A stretch of 64,000 nucleotides of DNA from Gammaproteobacteria bacterium. GTDB lineage: Bacteria > Pseudomonadota > Gammaproteobacteria > Thiohalobacterales > Thiohalobacteraceae. The DNA lies in NCBI GenBank assembly GCA_018819175.1, contig JAHJQQ010000042.1:1-64000 (forward strand), given 5' to 3'. The notes under the pieces are model-generated. The model was not told where the DNA came from. It searched no databases and saw only the letters and a list, made by a program, of their open reading frames with translations. Shown in pieces: positions 27,660 to 35,710 of this stretch (position 1 is its first letter; the number at the start of each line of letters is the position of its first letter). A program made the translations under genes and the position numbers.

Positions 27660-28918
27660 TGTTCTTCTCCTGCAAGATAAAGCAGACGTGTCTGCGTCTG
27701 TAACCGGTCGACACGGGTACGCAGCGCCTGCAAGCGACTGTCGAGAACGGTCAGATTGGCACGCAGCAGTGCATTGAAATCGGTAACGCCATTGCTGTAG
27801 GCGGACAGAGCTGCTTCGGCGTTATTGCGCGCCGCGGGCAGAATGTCGTCGGCATAGCCTTGCTCGCGCGCGCGTAACTGCTGCCAGCGCGGATATTCGG
27901 CATCCAGGCTGCGCTGTAGATCGTAATGCGTGGCATCACGCGCATAGCGCAATGCATCGGTCTCTTCGACACTGGCCGCAACGCGCTTATCCTGACGCTT
28001 ACCCGTGAAGATGGGCAGATCAAATGTCACCATGGCGCTCAACATATCCGAACGTGGATCACCATCCGGTTCATGGCCGCCACGCTCGCCATAGGTCAGA
28101 TTGACCATCCACCCCGGCTTGTACTGTTCGCGCGCCGCCTGCACGGCAGACTGTCCGGCCGCGACGCGGGCATTCGAGGCATCCAGCATCGGGTGTGCCA
28201 TCAATGCCTCGCGCAATACATCCAGCGTCGGTGGCTCGTGCAGATTGGGCAGTTCCAGCGGCGGCGATACATTCAGCGGCAATGCTCCCGTCAGACGAAC
28301 CAGGTCGGCGCGTGTCGCCGCGTATTCAACCTGCTGCCGGCGCTCACGATCATCCAGCAATGATCTTTCCAGCTGTGCACTCAGCACATCCTGCAGATTA
28401 CTGCGGCCGACGCGGTACAGAGACTTGGTGATATCGACCAGCTCGCTGAACACCCGCTGGCTGTCCGCGATCACCGCCAGTGCACCGGACTGATATTGCA
28501 GTTCCAGATAGGCGCTGCGCACGTCGCGCAACACCGCGCGGCGACGCGCCTCGGCCTCGGCATCATTCGCCATGGCCAGATTGGTACTGCGTTCGGCTTG
28601 ATACTTCAGGCTGTCGCCGGCAGGGATGGCCTGGGTGACCCCCACCGTTGTCTGCGTCATCGGTTCCGCCGTGCGGTTGAATGAATCGACCGGCAGGCTC
28701 ATCACTCCCAGACTCAGTGACGGATCGGGCAATTGCGCATCGGCCACCGCCTGTTCACGCAACGCACGGCCTTGTGCCTGCATCTCGGGGGCCGACACAT
28801 CATGCAACAGCGCCAGCCGCTCGGCCTCGGCCAGCGTCAATGTCGACTCAGCCGCTGCTGCGCCAAGCCAGGGCAACATCAGTAACGCGATCGCACAGGA
28901 TCGCAACAGGGAAAACAT
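27656..28918 (-). CDS. cusC: CusC/TolC-type outer membrane efflux protein
   Basis: A 420-residue OMF-family protein with a signal peptide (hydrophobic residues 3-19, AAA-A cleavage area) and two outer membrane efflux repeats rich in Ala, Leu and Gln, including the end motif LLYLAGEEQ. ATG 28918 has GAGGAG about 12 bases upstream; a GTG nine bases earlier is the alternative. It is the first membrane-channel gene of the coupled operon and sits after the Cys/His-rich small exported protein gene. Confidence 0.88.
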   Translation of the reverse strand: MFSLLRSCAIALLMLPWLGAAAAESTLTLAEAERLALLHDVSAPEMQAQGRALREQAVADAQLPDPSLSLGVMSLPVDSFNRTAEPMTQTTVGVTQAIPAGDSLKYQAERSTNLAMANDAEAEARRRAVLRDVRSAYLELQYQSGALAVIADSQRVFSELVDITKSLYRVGRSNLQDVLSAQLERSLLDDRERRQQVEYAATRADLVRLTGALPLNVSPPLELPNLHEPPTLDVLREALMAHPMLDASNARVAAGQSAVQAAREQYKPGWMVNLTYGERGGHEPDGDPRSDMLSAMVTFDLPIFTGKRQDKRVAASVEETDALRYARDATHYDLQRSLDAEYPRWQQLRAREQGYADDILPAARNNAEAALSAYSNGVTDFNALLRANLTVLDSRLQALRTRVDRLQTQTRLLYLAGEEQ

Positions 28919-28971
28919 AAGCAACACTCCTCAACAGGACTACGACAGGGTCGTACTGCTAAGTGAAGCGG

Positions 28972-29415
28972 CTAATTCAGGAAGCTGCAGTGACGCAGAT
29001 AGAGCGGTCCATCATCCGCTGCGGACATGCGCAGCGGTTCAGGTCGGTATTGCTGGGGTTTGTCGTCAAGATGGATTGCATCAGTGAGGAGAAGCACGAA
29101 GGGAGGTTCTGATGCTGCGATCAGCGCGGCAGCGGGCTCAGACATGGTGATGGCTGTGATCGCGTCACAGCTCCCATCGACACAGGGTCCGCCCTGCGCA
29201 TGCGGGCAATTGAATGGTGCTTCAGACTGGTGACCTGCAGGCGGCGCCTCCTGATGGCAAGGCATGGACGAAGCCGCTGCTGCCACCGGTGCCGCCTCGG
29301 CCTCGGTCATGCACGGCGGACAGACCATCGATAACCAGGTCGCCAACAGCACCAGCAGCAGACTGTGCGAAATCGCGCGACTGCGGGCCCGGAGCTGATG
29401 GAGAAGATGGGTCAT
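28972..29415 (-). CDS. small Cys/His-rich exported protein of Cus operon
   Basis: A 147-residue protein with a signal-type hydrophobic segment at residues 15-30, then a Cys/His/Met-rich stretch (VCPPCMTE, MPCHQEAPPAGHQ, FNCPHAQGGPCVDGSC). It precedes the cusC gene by 53 bases. The composition and position suggest periplasmic metal binding or an operon leader role, but no known family is recognised. No strong ribosome binding site is visible before its ATG. Confidence 0.6.
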   Translation of the reverse strand: MTHLLHQLRARSRAISHSLLLVLLATWLSMVCPPCMTEAEAAPVAAAASSMPCHQEAPPAGHQSEAPFNCPHAQGGPCVDGSCDAITAITMSEPAAALIAASEPPFVLLLTDAIHLDDKPQQYRPEPLRMSAADDGPLYLRHCSFLN

Positions 29416-29547
29416 GGAACTGGTTACCGTTGTCCGATGTGGATCAGTCTAGCTGAAATCGGCCTGATTGCCCAAAGCCTGAGGGAATGACAGCAGGTTT
29501 CGGGCCAAGTTCACTGGTATGTTGCATCGATATACAGCGGAATCGCT

Positions 29548-30226
29548 CAATAAACTCTATTGAACCGCAAAGGCGCAAAGGCGCTGAGAAAAGCCAATCC
29601 AGGGGAACAACTAAAGGCAAGACTGGCAGTACTTCCGGCGCATATCGAGATGACGGAACATTTATTAATCAAATATTTTTAAGTATTGAACTCGTTATTC
29701 TTTGCGCCTTTGCGCCTCTGCGGTTCAAACATATTTTCTTAGCGGTCTTGGCGCCTTGGCGGCTCACATCGAGAAAGCCCCCGCTACGCCCCCGTCAATC
29801 GCCGCTGCACCTCGCGATATGCGGAGCCGCCCAATAAACCCCTTATTGAACCGCAAAGGCGCAAAGGCACTGAGAAAAGCAAATCCAGGGGAACAACTAA
29901 AAGCAAGACTGGCAGTCATTCCGGCGCATATCGAAATGACGGAGCATTTATTAATCAAAGGTTCTTAAGGAAACTCTGAATAATTCGTCATTCCGGCGTA
30001 GACCGGAATCTAGTGCCTTGAATCACATGGATTCCGGCCTGCGCCGGAATGACGGTTTAGTAATAAATCAGGAGGTTTCTTAAGTATTGAACTCGTTTTT
30101 CTTTGCGCCTTTGCGCCTCTGCGGTTCAAACATGCTTTCTTAGCGGTCTTCGCATCTTGGCGGTTCACACACAAAAGCCCCCCTACGCCCCCGTCAATCG
30201 CCGCTGTGCCTCGCGATATTTGGCGG
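29548..30226. repeat. tandem duplication including purC 3' end
   Basis: Copy 1 (about 29548-29831) and copy 2 (about 29832-30226) share the same order: AACCGCAAAGGCGCAAAGGC unit, a block with GGAACAACTAAA, ATTTATTAATCAAA, TAAGTATTGAACTCGTT, TTTGCGCCTTTGCGCCTCTG, AGCGGTCTT, and the last roughly 40 bases of purC (CTACGCCCCCGTCAATCGCC). Copy 2 ends in the real purC; copy 1 carries only its tail. Copy 2 alone contains the MITE at 29969-30079. No gene is seen in 29416-30182. Confidence 0.8.
29969..30079. repeat. MITE-like element inserted in copy 2
   Basis: GGAAACTCTGAATAATT at the left and AATCAGGAGGTTTC at the right enclose a GTCATTCCGGC palindrome. TTAA flanks both ends (29965-29968 and 30080-30083). 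The uninterrupted site is preserved in copy 1 at 29679-29683, which shows that the element inserted. Confidence 0.8.
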
Positions 30227-31094
30227 CGGTTTTCTCGGTCACTTCGGCCGGCAGCTTCGGGCCGGGCGGGGTCTTGTCCCAGTCGAGCGTTTCCAGATAA
30301 TCGCGCACGAATTGTTTGTCGAAACTCGGCGGGCTGACGCCGGGCTGATATTCATCCACCGGCCAGAAGCGCGACGAGTCCGGGGTCAGCGCCTCGTCGA
30401 TCAGCACCAGCTTGCCGGCCTCATCCAGGCCGAATTCGAATTTGGTATCGGCGATGATAATGCCGCGCTCCAAGGCATACGCGGCGGCTTCCTTATAGAT
30501 AGCGATGCTGACATCACGCACCTGCTCGGCCATATCCTGTCCCAGCAATTTCACTGTCGCTGCAAAATCGATGTTCTCGTCATGGGTACCGAGCTCGGCC
30601 TTGGTCGAGGGCGTATAGATGGGTTCGGGCAGACGGTCGGCCATGCGCAGGCCGTCCGGCAGTTTGATGCCGCACACAGAGCCGGTCTTCTGATAATCCT
30701 TCCAGCCCGAGCCGATCAGATAACCGCGCACGATGGCTTCGACCGGCAGCGCCTTGAGTTTGCGCACGACAATCGCGCGACCTTCGACCTGGGCGCGCTC
30801 GGCGGCATCGGGCAGCACCTGTTCAAGACTCATATCGACCAGATGGTTCGGTATCACTTTGCGCATACGCGCAAACCAGAAATTGGACACAGCGGTAAGC
30901 ACCGCACCCTTACCGGGAATGGGTTCGGGCATGATCACGTCGAACGCCGACAAGCGATCCGTGGTCACGATCAGCAGTTTGTCATCGCCGGCGCCAGCAT
31001 GTATCTCCCTGGGAATGCCATAAACGTCGCGCACCTTGCCGCGATAGACCAGGGGCAGGCTCTTAAGATCGGATTCATACAGGGAGGCTAGCAT
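30183..31094 (-). CDS. purC: phosphoribosylaminoimidazole-succinocarboxamide synthase
   Basis: A 303-residue SAICAR synthase: joins aspartate to CAIR with ATP in purine synthesis. Typical blocks are VYRGKVRDVYGI near the start, DRLSAFDVIMPEPIPGKG, VRKLKALPVEAIVRGYLIGSGWKDY and LIDEALTPDSSRFWP. ATG 31094 begins MLASLYESDLKSLP; the longer open frame upstream is in repeat DNA and is not used. It is divergent from purEK. Confidence 0.95.
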   Translation of the reverse strand: MLASLYESDLKSLPLVYRGKVRDVYGIPREIHAGAGDDKLLIVTTDRLSAFDVIMPEPIPGKGAVLTAVSNFWFARMRKVIPNHLVDMSLEQVLPDAAERAQVEGRAIVVRKLKALPVEAIVRGYLIGSGWKDYQKTGSVCGIKLPDGLRMADRLPEPIYTPSTKAELGTHDENIDFAATVKLLGQDMAEQVRDVSIAIYKEAAAYALERGIIIADTKFEFGLDEAGKLVLIDEALTPDSSRFWPVDEYQPGVSPPSFDKQFVRDYLETLDWDKTPPGPKLPAEVTEKTAAKYREAQRRLTGA

Positions 31095-31202
31095 GGCGCG
31101 TTCCGGGGGCGGTTGTGGAAAGCGGGTATTGTACCTGGGTGGGACGGGATTCGGGACAGGGCATGCGTACTGCCACATACCCGAATACCGACGCCATTTC
31201 CG

Positions 31203-31295
31203 TAGGGCGCAATAGCGCGGCGTATTGCGCCGGATGGCTGGATCCGTGGAAAACCTCCGGCGCATTACTACCTGCGGTCTAATGCACCCTACATC
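31203..31295. repeat. GTAGGGCGCAATAGCGC inverted repeat
   Basis: GTAGGGCGCAATAGCG at the left and TGCACCCTAC at the right, with CGTATTGCGCCGG and CCGGCGCATTAC inside, form a multi-stem element. A related element in the opposite direction occurs at 6244-6345. It occupies the purC-purE divergent gap of about 300 bases; no gene is seen. Confidence 0.65.
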
Positions 31296-31394
31296 ACTGG
31301 GCGGCCGGCGACCCAATCCGCACTGATCCCTGAGCCTCAATCTGCTAGAATCCGGCGCTTGGCAATTTGGACCCACCATGAGGGCGGGACACAG

Positions 31395-31886
31395 ATGAGC
31401 GATAAACCCCGAATCGGCCTGGTCATGGGCAGCACCAGTGACTGGGAAGTCATGCAGCACACAGCGGCGATGCTGGATAAACTCGGCCTCAGCTATGAGA
31501 GTCGGGTGGTCTCGGCGCACCGCACCCCTGATCTGCTGTTCGACTATGCGACCACGGCGCGCAGTCGCGGACTGGCCTGCATTATCGCCGGTGCCGGCGG
31601 TGCCGCGCATCTGCCCGGCATGCTCGCCGCCAAGACCACGTTACCGGTATTGGGTGTGCCAGTGCCTTCGCGTTATCTCAAAGGCATGGATTCCCTGCTG
31701 TCGATCGTGCAGATGCCCAAGGGCATTCCGGTCGCGACCTTCGCCATCGGTGAGTCTGGCGCCGCCAATGCCGCACTCTATGCCGCCAGCATCCTGGCTG
31801 TAACTGATCCGGCTCTAGCCACGCAACTGGACCGTCTGCGCAAGGAACAAGAGCAGATGGTCCTCGCGATGACGCTCCCCCCCTGA
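31395..31886 (+). CDS. purE: N5-carboxyaminoimidazole ribonucleotide mutase
   Basis: A 163-residue class I PurE converting N5-CAIR to CAIR. GSTSDWEVM (phosphate loop with catalytic Asp), SAHRTPDLLFDYA and the loop GAGGAAHLPGM are all intact. ATG 31395 fits the family N-terminus; a longer frame from 31359 has no family support. It is followed two bases later by purK. Confidence 0.96.
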   Translation: MSDKPRIGLVMGSTSDWEVMQHTAAMLDKLGLSYESRVVSAHRTPDLLFDYATTARSRGLACIIAGAGGAAHLPGMLAAKTTLPVLGVPVPSRYLKGMDSLLSIVQMPKGIPVATFAIGESGAANAALYAASILAVTDPALATQLDRLRKEQEQMVLAMTLPP

Positions 31887-31888
31887 CC

Positions 31889-33022
31889 GTGATCCTGCCC
31901 GGCGCAACTCTGGGCGTCCTCGGCGGTGGTCAGCTGGGACGCATGTTCGCCCTCGCAGCCCGCAATCTGGGCTATCGCGTCATGGTGCTCGATCCCGATC
32001 CCGCCAGTCCGGCCGGCGCGGTCGCCGACATTCACCTGCAAGCCGATTACACAGACGCCCAGGCACTGGCGCGTCTCGGCGCGGAGTGCGCCGCGATCAC
32101 CACCGAATGGGAAAGTGTGCCCGCGACAACATTGGAAGAACTGGCGACCCACTGCCCGGTCCGCCCCAGCGCCGCGTCGGTCGCCGTCGCCCGTGATCGC
32201 ATTATCGAAAAGACCTTCCTGCGCGATCTCGGTTTGGCCACTGCGCCGTTTTTCGTCATTACTCAAGCCGCGGATCTTGATGCCGCGATTGCCGGGCTGC
32301 GTATGCCGGCATTGCTCAAGACCGCAACGCTCGGCTATGACGGCAAGGGTCAGATCGGCGTAACCACGCTCGATGAGGCACGCGCCGGCTTCGCGCAGCT
32401 TGGTAATCGACACTGCGTGCTGGAGGAGAAGGTCAGTCTCGCGCAGGAATTGTCCGTGCTGCTGGCGCGCGCCTCGGATGGAGAAACCGCCTTCTATCCG
32501 ATCGGCGAGAATATTCATCGCCATGGCATTCTGCATACCACGCGCGTGCCGGGGCAGGTTCCCGCTGCGGTTTCAGAACTGGCTTTGGGCATGTCACGTC
32601 GCGTCGCCGAGGCTTTGGATTACATCGGCGTGCTCGCCGTGGAATTCTTTTTCACCACTGACGGTGAATTATTGATTAATGAAATGGCGCCGCGCCCGCA
32701 CAACAGCGGCCATTACACCCTGGACGCCTGCGTGACCTCGCAGTTTGAACAGCAGGTACGCGCGCTGTGCGGATTGCCGCTGGGATCGACGCGTTTGCTG
32801 TCGCCCGTCACCATGCTCAACCTGCTCGGTGATCTGTGGGGTGATAGCCAACCTGATTGGCTGCGGATTTTCAGTCACCCCGAGGCCAAGCTGCATCTGT
32901 ACGGCAAACGCGAGGCGCGCATCGGCCGCAAGATGGGGCATATCAATGTATTGAGTGACAATGCGGATGCGTGCTTCGAACTGGCCAACAGCCTGCACGA
33001 TACTCTGATTAACAAACACTGA
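31889..33022 (+). CDS. purK: 5-(carboxyamino)imidazole ribonucleotide synthase
   Basis: A 377-residue ATP-grasp enzyme that carboxylates AIR to N5-CAIR. The N-terminus ILPGATLGVLGGGQLGRMF and the later ALLKTATLGYDGKGQ and INEMAPRPHNSGHYT blocks are diagnostic. The start is GTG 31889, two bases after the purE stop. Order purE-purK is standard. A MITE lies seven bases downstream. Confidence 0.95.
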   Translation: MILPGATLGVLGGGQLGRMFALAARNLGYRVMVLDPDPASPAGAVADIHLQADYTDAQALARLGAECAAITTEWESVPATTLEELATHCPVRPSAASVAVARDRIIEKTFLRDLGLATAPFFVITQAADLDAAIAGLRMPALLKTATLGYDGKGQIGVTTLDEARAGFAQLGNRHCVLEEKVSLAQELSVLLARASDGETAFYPIGENIHRHGILHTTRVPGQVPAAVSELALGMSRRVAEALDYIGVLAVEFFFTTDGELLINEMAPRPHNSGHYTLDACVTSQFEQQVRALCGLPLGSTRLLSPVTMLNLLGDLWGDSQPDWLRIFSHPEAKLHLYGKREARIGRKMGHINVLSDNADACFELANSLHDTLINKH

Positions 33023-33028
33023 AACTAA

Positions 33029-33169
33029 GGAACCTCTGATTAATTCACTGAAGCGGCATCTGCTGCGTTGCAGCCGGGCTCAAAATACTCATTTACGCCG
33101 TGTAAACTCCGTTTTTTCGCCCGTCTGCGCCTTGCATCTGCTCGCTTGATCAAATTAATCAGAGGTTCC
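33029..33169. repeat. MITE-like element with CTAA target duplication
   Basis: A 17-bp perfect terminal inverted repeat (GGAACCTCTGATTAATT and its complement) encloses the TTTACGCCGTGTAAA core shared with the element at position 1. CTAA flanks both ends (33025-33028 and 33170-33173). It is 141 bases and carries no gene. Confidence 0.85.
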
Positions 33170-33215
33170 CTAAAGATGTGAGCTACGCATGCACGCGGCC
33201 CACATCAACACAGCA

Positions 33216-33446
33216 TCAATTCTTTTTGTAAATAATGCGCTGAGTACCGTTACTGCAACTGCCGACTTCCTTGCCGTCAATCGCAGCTCCGGCTGCCGCT
33301 ATTTCCAGGCTATAGGATTTGACGCCTTTGGCATCGATCTTGGCCGCGATTTCAGATTTGAGTTCTTCGCAGTCTTTGGCTGCCGCATGGGCAGGCAATG
33401 CATGAACTACGGAAACGGCAAGCAAGATCGCAATATAGTTCTTCAT
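33216..33446 (-). CDS. DUF1161 family small exported protein
   Basis: A 76-residue protein with a signal peptide (hydrophobic residues 4-14, ALPAHAAA cleavage region) and a mature domain with two cysteines (DCEELKSEIAAKI ... VGSCSNGTQRIIY), matching DUF1161. ATG 33446 is chosen because it gives the clean signal peptide; an upstream start only adds a non-homologous tail. Periplasmic, function unknown. Confidence 0.8.
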   Translation of the reverse strand: MKNYIAILLAVSVVHALPAHAAAKDCEELKSEIAAKIDAKGVKSYSLEIAAAGAAIDGKEVGSCSNGTQRIIYKKN

Positions 33447-33620
33447 GGATTTATCCTGTAGAGCAGTTATCGGGGCAGTTTTTCCGCACCTGGGGCGCGG
33501 GCGCGAGCATCTTACTACGAAGTCGGGATTACGCGCACGGCTAAAGCGTGCTGTTAACAGCCGGAGCGGATCACACGGGAAGCCCGAAACGATCACTGGA
33601 TTTGTCATGCTTGAGAACTA

Positions 33621-34553
33621 TCATTTGTGGCCCTTGCTCGCGCCCATATCGGCGACCTGAACAATGCCGGCGGTTTCCTTGAGCACAAAATCCTTGAACG
33701 CCTGCGCCACCGCCGACAGCCGCTTGCCGGCGCGATAGACGAAGTACCAGTCGCGCAGGACCGGGAAACCCTCCACATCCAGCACCACCAGACGATTGAG
33801 TGCCAGTTCCATCTCCAGGGTATGTACCGACAGCAAGGCCAATCCCAAGCCGGCTTCAACGCCCTGCTTGATGGCCTCGGTGCTGCTCATCTCGATCGGT
33901 GTCGAAGGCTCGAGGCCTTTCTCGGCGAATACACGCTCCATCAATGAGCGCGTACCCGAGCCCTGTTCACGCACCAGAAAGGTTTCCTCGCGCAGGCGTT
34001 CCAGTGGCACATGCCGGGCGCCACATAGCGGATGCGTCGGCGGCGCAATGACCACCAGATGATTGGGCATGAAGGGTTCGGCAACCAGATCCATATCCTC
34101 GGGCGGTTGCCCCATGATGACCAAGTCGGTTTCGTTTTCGGCCAGGGCACGGATCAGACCCTCGCGATTGGTCACGTTGAGGCTGACCTTGACCCCCGGA
34201 CGCTGAACCCGGAAGGTCGCCCAGAGCCGCGGCACAAAATAATTGGCCGTACTCGCCACGGTGATGTTCAGTCGCCCGCGTTGGATGCCCTTCATCTCCG
34301 AGAACACCTGCTCGGCCTCTTGCAGCAGGGTGGAGATGGATCGACTGTAGCGCTGCAATTCCTCGCCAGCCTCGGTGAGCGAAATCTTTTTACCTACCTG
34401 ATCGAACAGCGGAATCTCGATCGCCTGCTCCAACTGCTTGATTTGCATGGAAACAGCAGGTTGCGTCAGATGCAATTCCTCGGACGCCTTGGTGAAGTTC
34501 AGGTGTCGGGTTACGGCCTCGAAGATCCTCAACTGGCGTAGGGTGATATTCAT
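33621..34553 (-). CDS. cbbR: LysR-type regulator CbbR
   Basis: A 310-residue LysR regulator with the winged helix at residues 3-62 (LRQLRIFEAVTRHLNFTKASEELHLTQPAVSMQIKQLE) and a CbbR-type effector domain, including VASTANYFVPRLWATFR and the segment NETDLVIMGQPPEDMDLVAEPF. CbbR controls Calvin-cycle operons in response to metabolites such as RuBP or NADPH. Unusually for CbbR it is not beside and divergent from cbbL; it lies past the far end of the carboxysome cluster on the same strand, behind tsaC. Confidence 0.88.
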   Translation of the reverse strand: MNITLRQLRIFEAVTRHLNFTKASEELHLTQPAVSMQIKQLEQAIEIPLFDQVGKKISLTEAGEELQRYSRSISTLLQEAEQVFSEMKGIQRGRLNITVASTANYFVPRLWATFRVQRPGVKVSLNVTNREGLIRALAENETDLVIMGQPPEDMDLVAEPFMPNHLVVIAPPTHPLCGARHVPLERLREETFLVREQGSGTRSLMERVFAEKGLEPSTPIEMSSTEAIKQGVEAGLGLALLSVHTLEMELALNRLVVLDVEGFPVLRDWYFVYRAGKRLSAVAQAFKDFVLKETAGIVQVADMGASKGHK

Positions 34554-34654
34554 TGAATCACTTATGGGTCAGGCTAGGTTTCCTAAGTTAACCTTATATA
34601 CAAGCCTGATGCAACGGCGCGACCCCATTACCTCAGAGGCTGAAACGACCCTTC

Positions 34655-35614
34655 TCAGCCCTGCCCTGTCGCGCGGCTAAGACGATCCTGTACCGCCAAC
34701 CACTCTTCGCCGGCTGGCGGTGTCTCAATCAGCAGTTGCGATAAACCGAGCGTGTCCGCCCAGCGTAATGCGGCATAGAGTTGCTGCGCATAGGCAGCGG
34801 GTTCGGCGGACAATCGACGCGTGATCAATCGTTCGGCCAAGGCGGGGGCTAGATCGGAATAATGTAGATACGCAACAGATGCGGGTTGTTGTTGCGCCAC
34901 TCTCTGCGCCAATCCCGTTGCGGTCACACAGATGGCCGGCGTCAGCGGTGCGTAATGCGCGGCATCACTGCCAGGCGCGCGCGGTAACGACTGAACGCCA
35001 TCCGCTGCGAACAGCGGACGACCGAGCACCTCGGCCAGTGTGCTGGACGTGATAGAGCCGGGTCGCAGCATTATCGGTTCATCACCCAGGAAACTCACTA
35101 TGGTCGATTCGATACCGACATGGCAGGGGCCGCCATCCAAAATAAAATCCACTGCCGTACCGAACTCCTCGCGCACATGCGCCGCTGTGGTCGCCGACAC
35201 ATGCCCATAGCGGTTGGCCGACGGCGCGGCGATGCCACCACCGAATTCCGTCAACAAGGCCAACGCCAGAGGATGGGCGGGCATGCGCAGGCCGACACTG
35301 TCCTGTCCGCCAGTGACGGCATCCAGCACCTGCGTCTGACGTTGCAGAATCAATGTCAGCGGTCCGGGCCAGAAAGCTTCGGCCAAGCGTCGCGCCGCAT
35401 CCGGGATTTTCACAGCCCATTGATCGAGTGCCGCGACACTACCGATATGCACAATCAACGGATGCGTGGCCGGTCGACCTTTCAAGGCAAAGATACGTGC
35501 GACTGCGGCGGGGTTCATCGCATCAGCGCCCAGGCCATAAACGGTTTCCGTCGGCAACGCCACCAGACCACCGGCGCGCAGGGCTGCGGCGGCTTGCTGA
35601 ATTGCGTCACTCAT
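34655..35614 (-). CDS. tsaC: threonylcarbamoyl-AMP synthase (Sua5/YwlC type)
   Basis: A 319-residue protein, longer than TsaC and consistent with the Sua5 form carrying an extra C-terminal domain. The YrdC fold is seen in GGLVALPTETVYGLGADA, RPATHPLIVHIG, AFWPGPLTLIL and APSANRYGHVSAT. It makes threonylcarbamoyl-AMP for the t6A37 tRNA modification. ATG 35614 is chosen over a GTG 12 bases upstream. It lies between cbbO and cbbR but has no metabolic link to them. Confidence 0.9.
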   Translation of the reverse strand: MSDAIQQAAAALRAGGLVALPTETVYGLGADAMNPAAVARIFALKGRPATHPLIVHIGSVAALDQWAVKIPDAARRLAEAFWPGPLTLILQRQTQVLDAVTGGQDSVGLRMPAHPLALALLTEFGGGIAAPSANRYGHVSATTAAHVREEFGTAVDFILDGGPCHVGIESTIVSFLGDEPIMLRPGSITSSTLAEVLGRPLFAADGVQSLPRAPGSDAAHYAPLTPAICVTATGLAQRVAQQQPASVAYLHYSDLAPALAERLITRRLSAEPAAYAQQLYAALRWADTLGLSQLLIETPPAGEEWLAVQDRLSRATGQG

Positions 35615-35710
35615 GGGAGGCGGCACTTTGCATGTGGTGATTATGCCTGCTCTTGCGGCACCAGGGCCACGGCGTCATAGCCGAGAACCCCGGCTTAAGC
35701 TGCCACTGAC

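Noticed and set aside
29487..29968. ORFs of 88-116 codons downstream of the Cus operon
   Set aside because: They run through duplicated intergenic repeats and a fragment of the purC tail.
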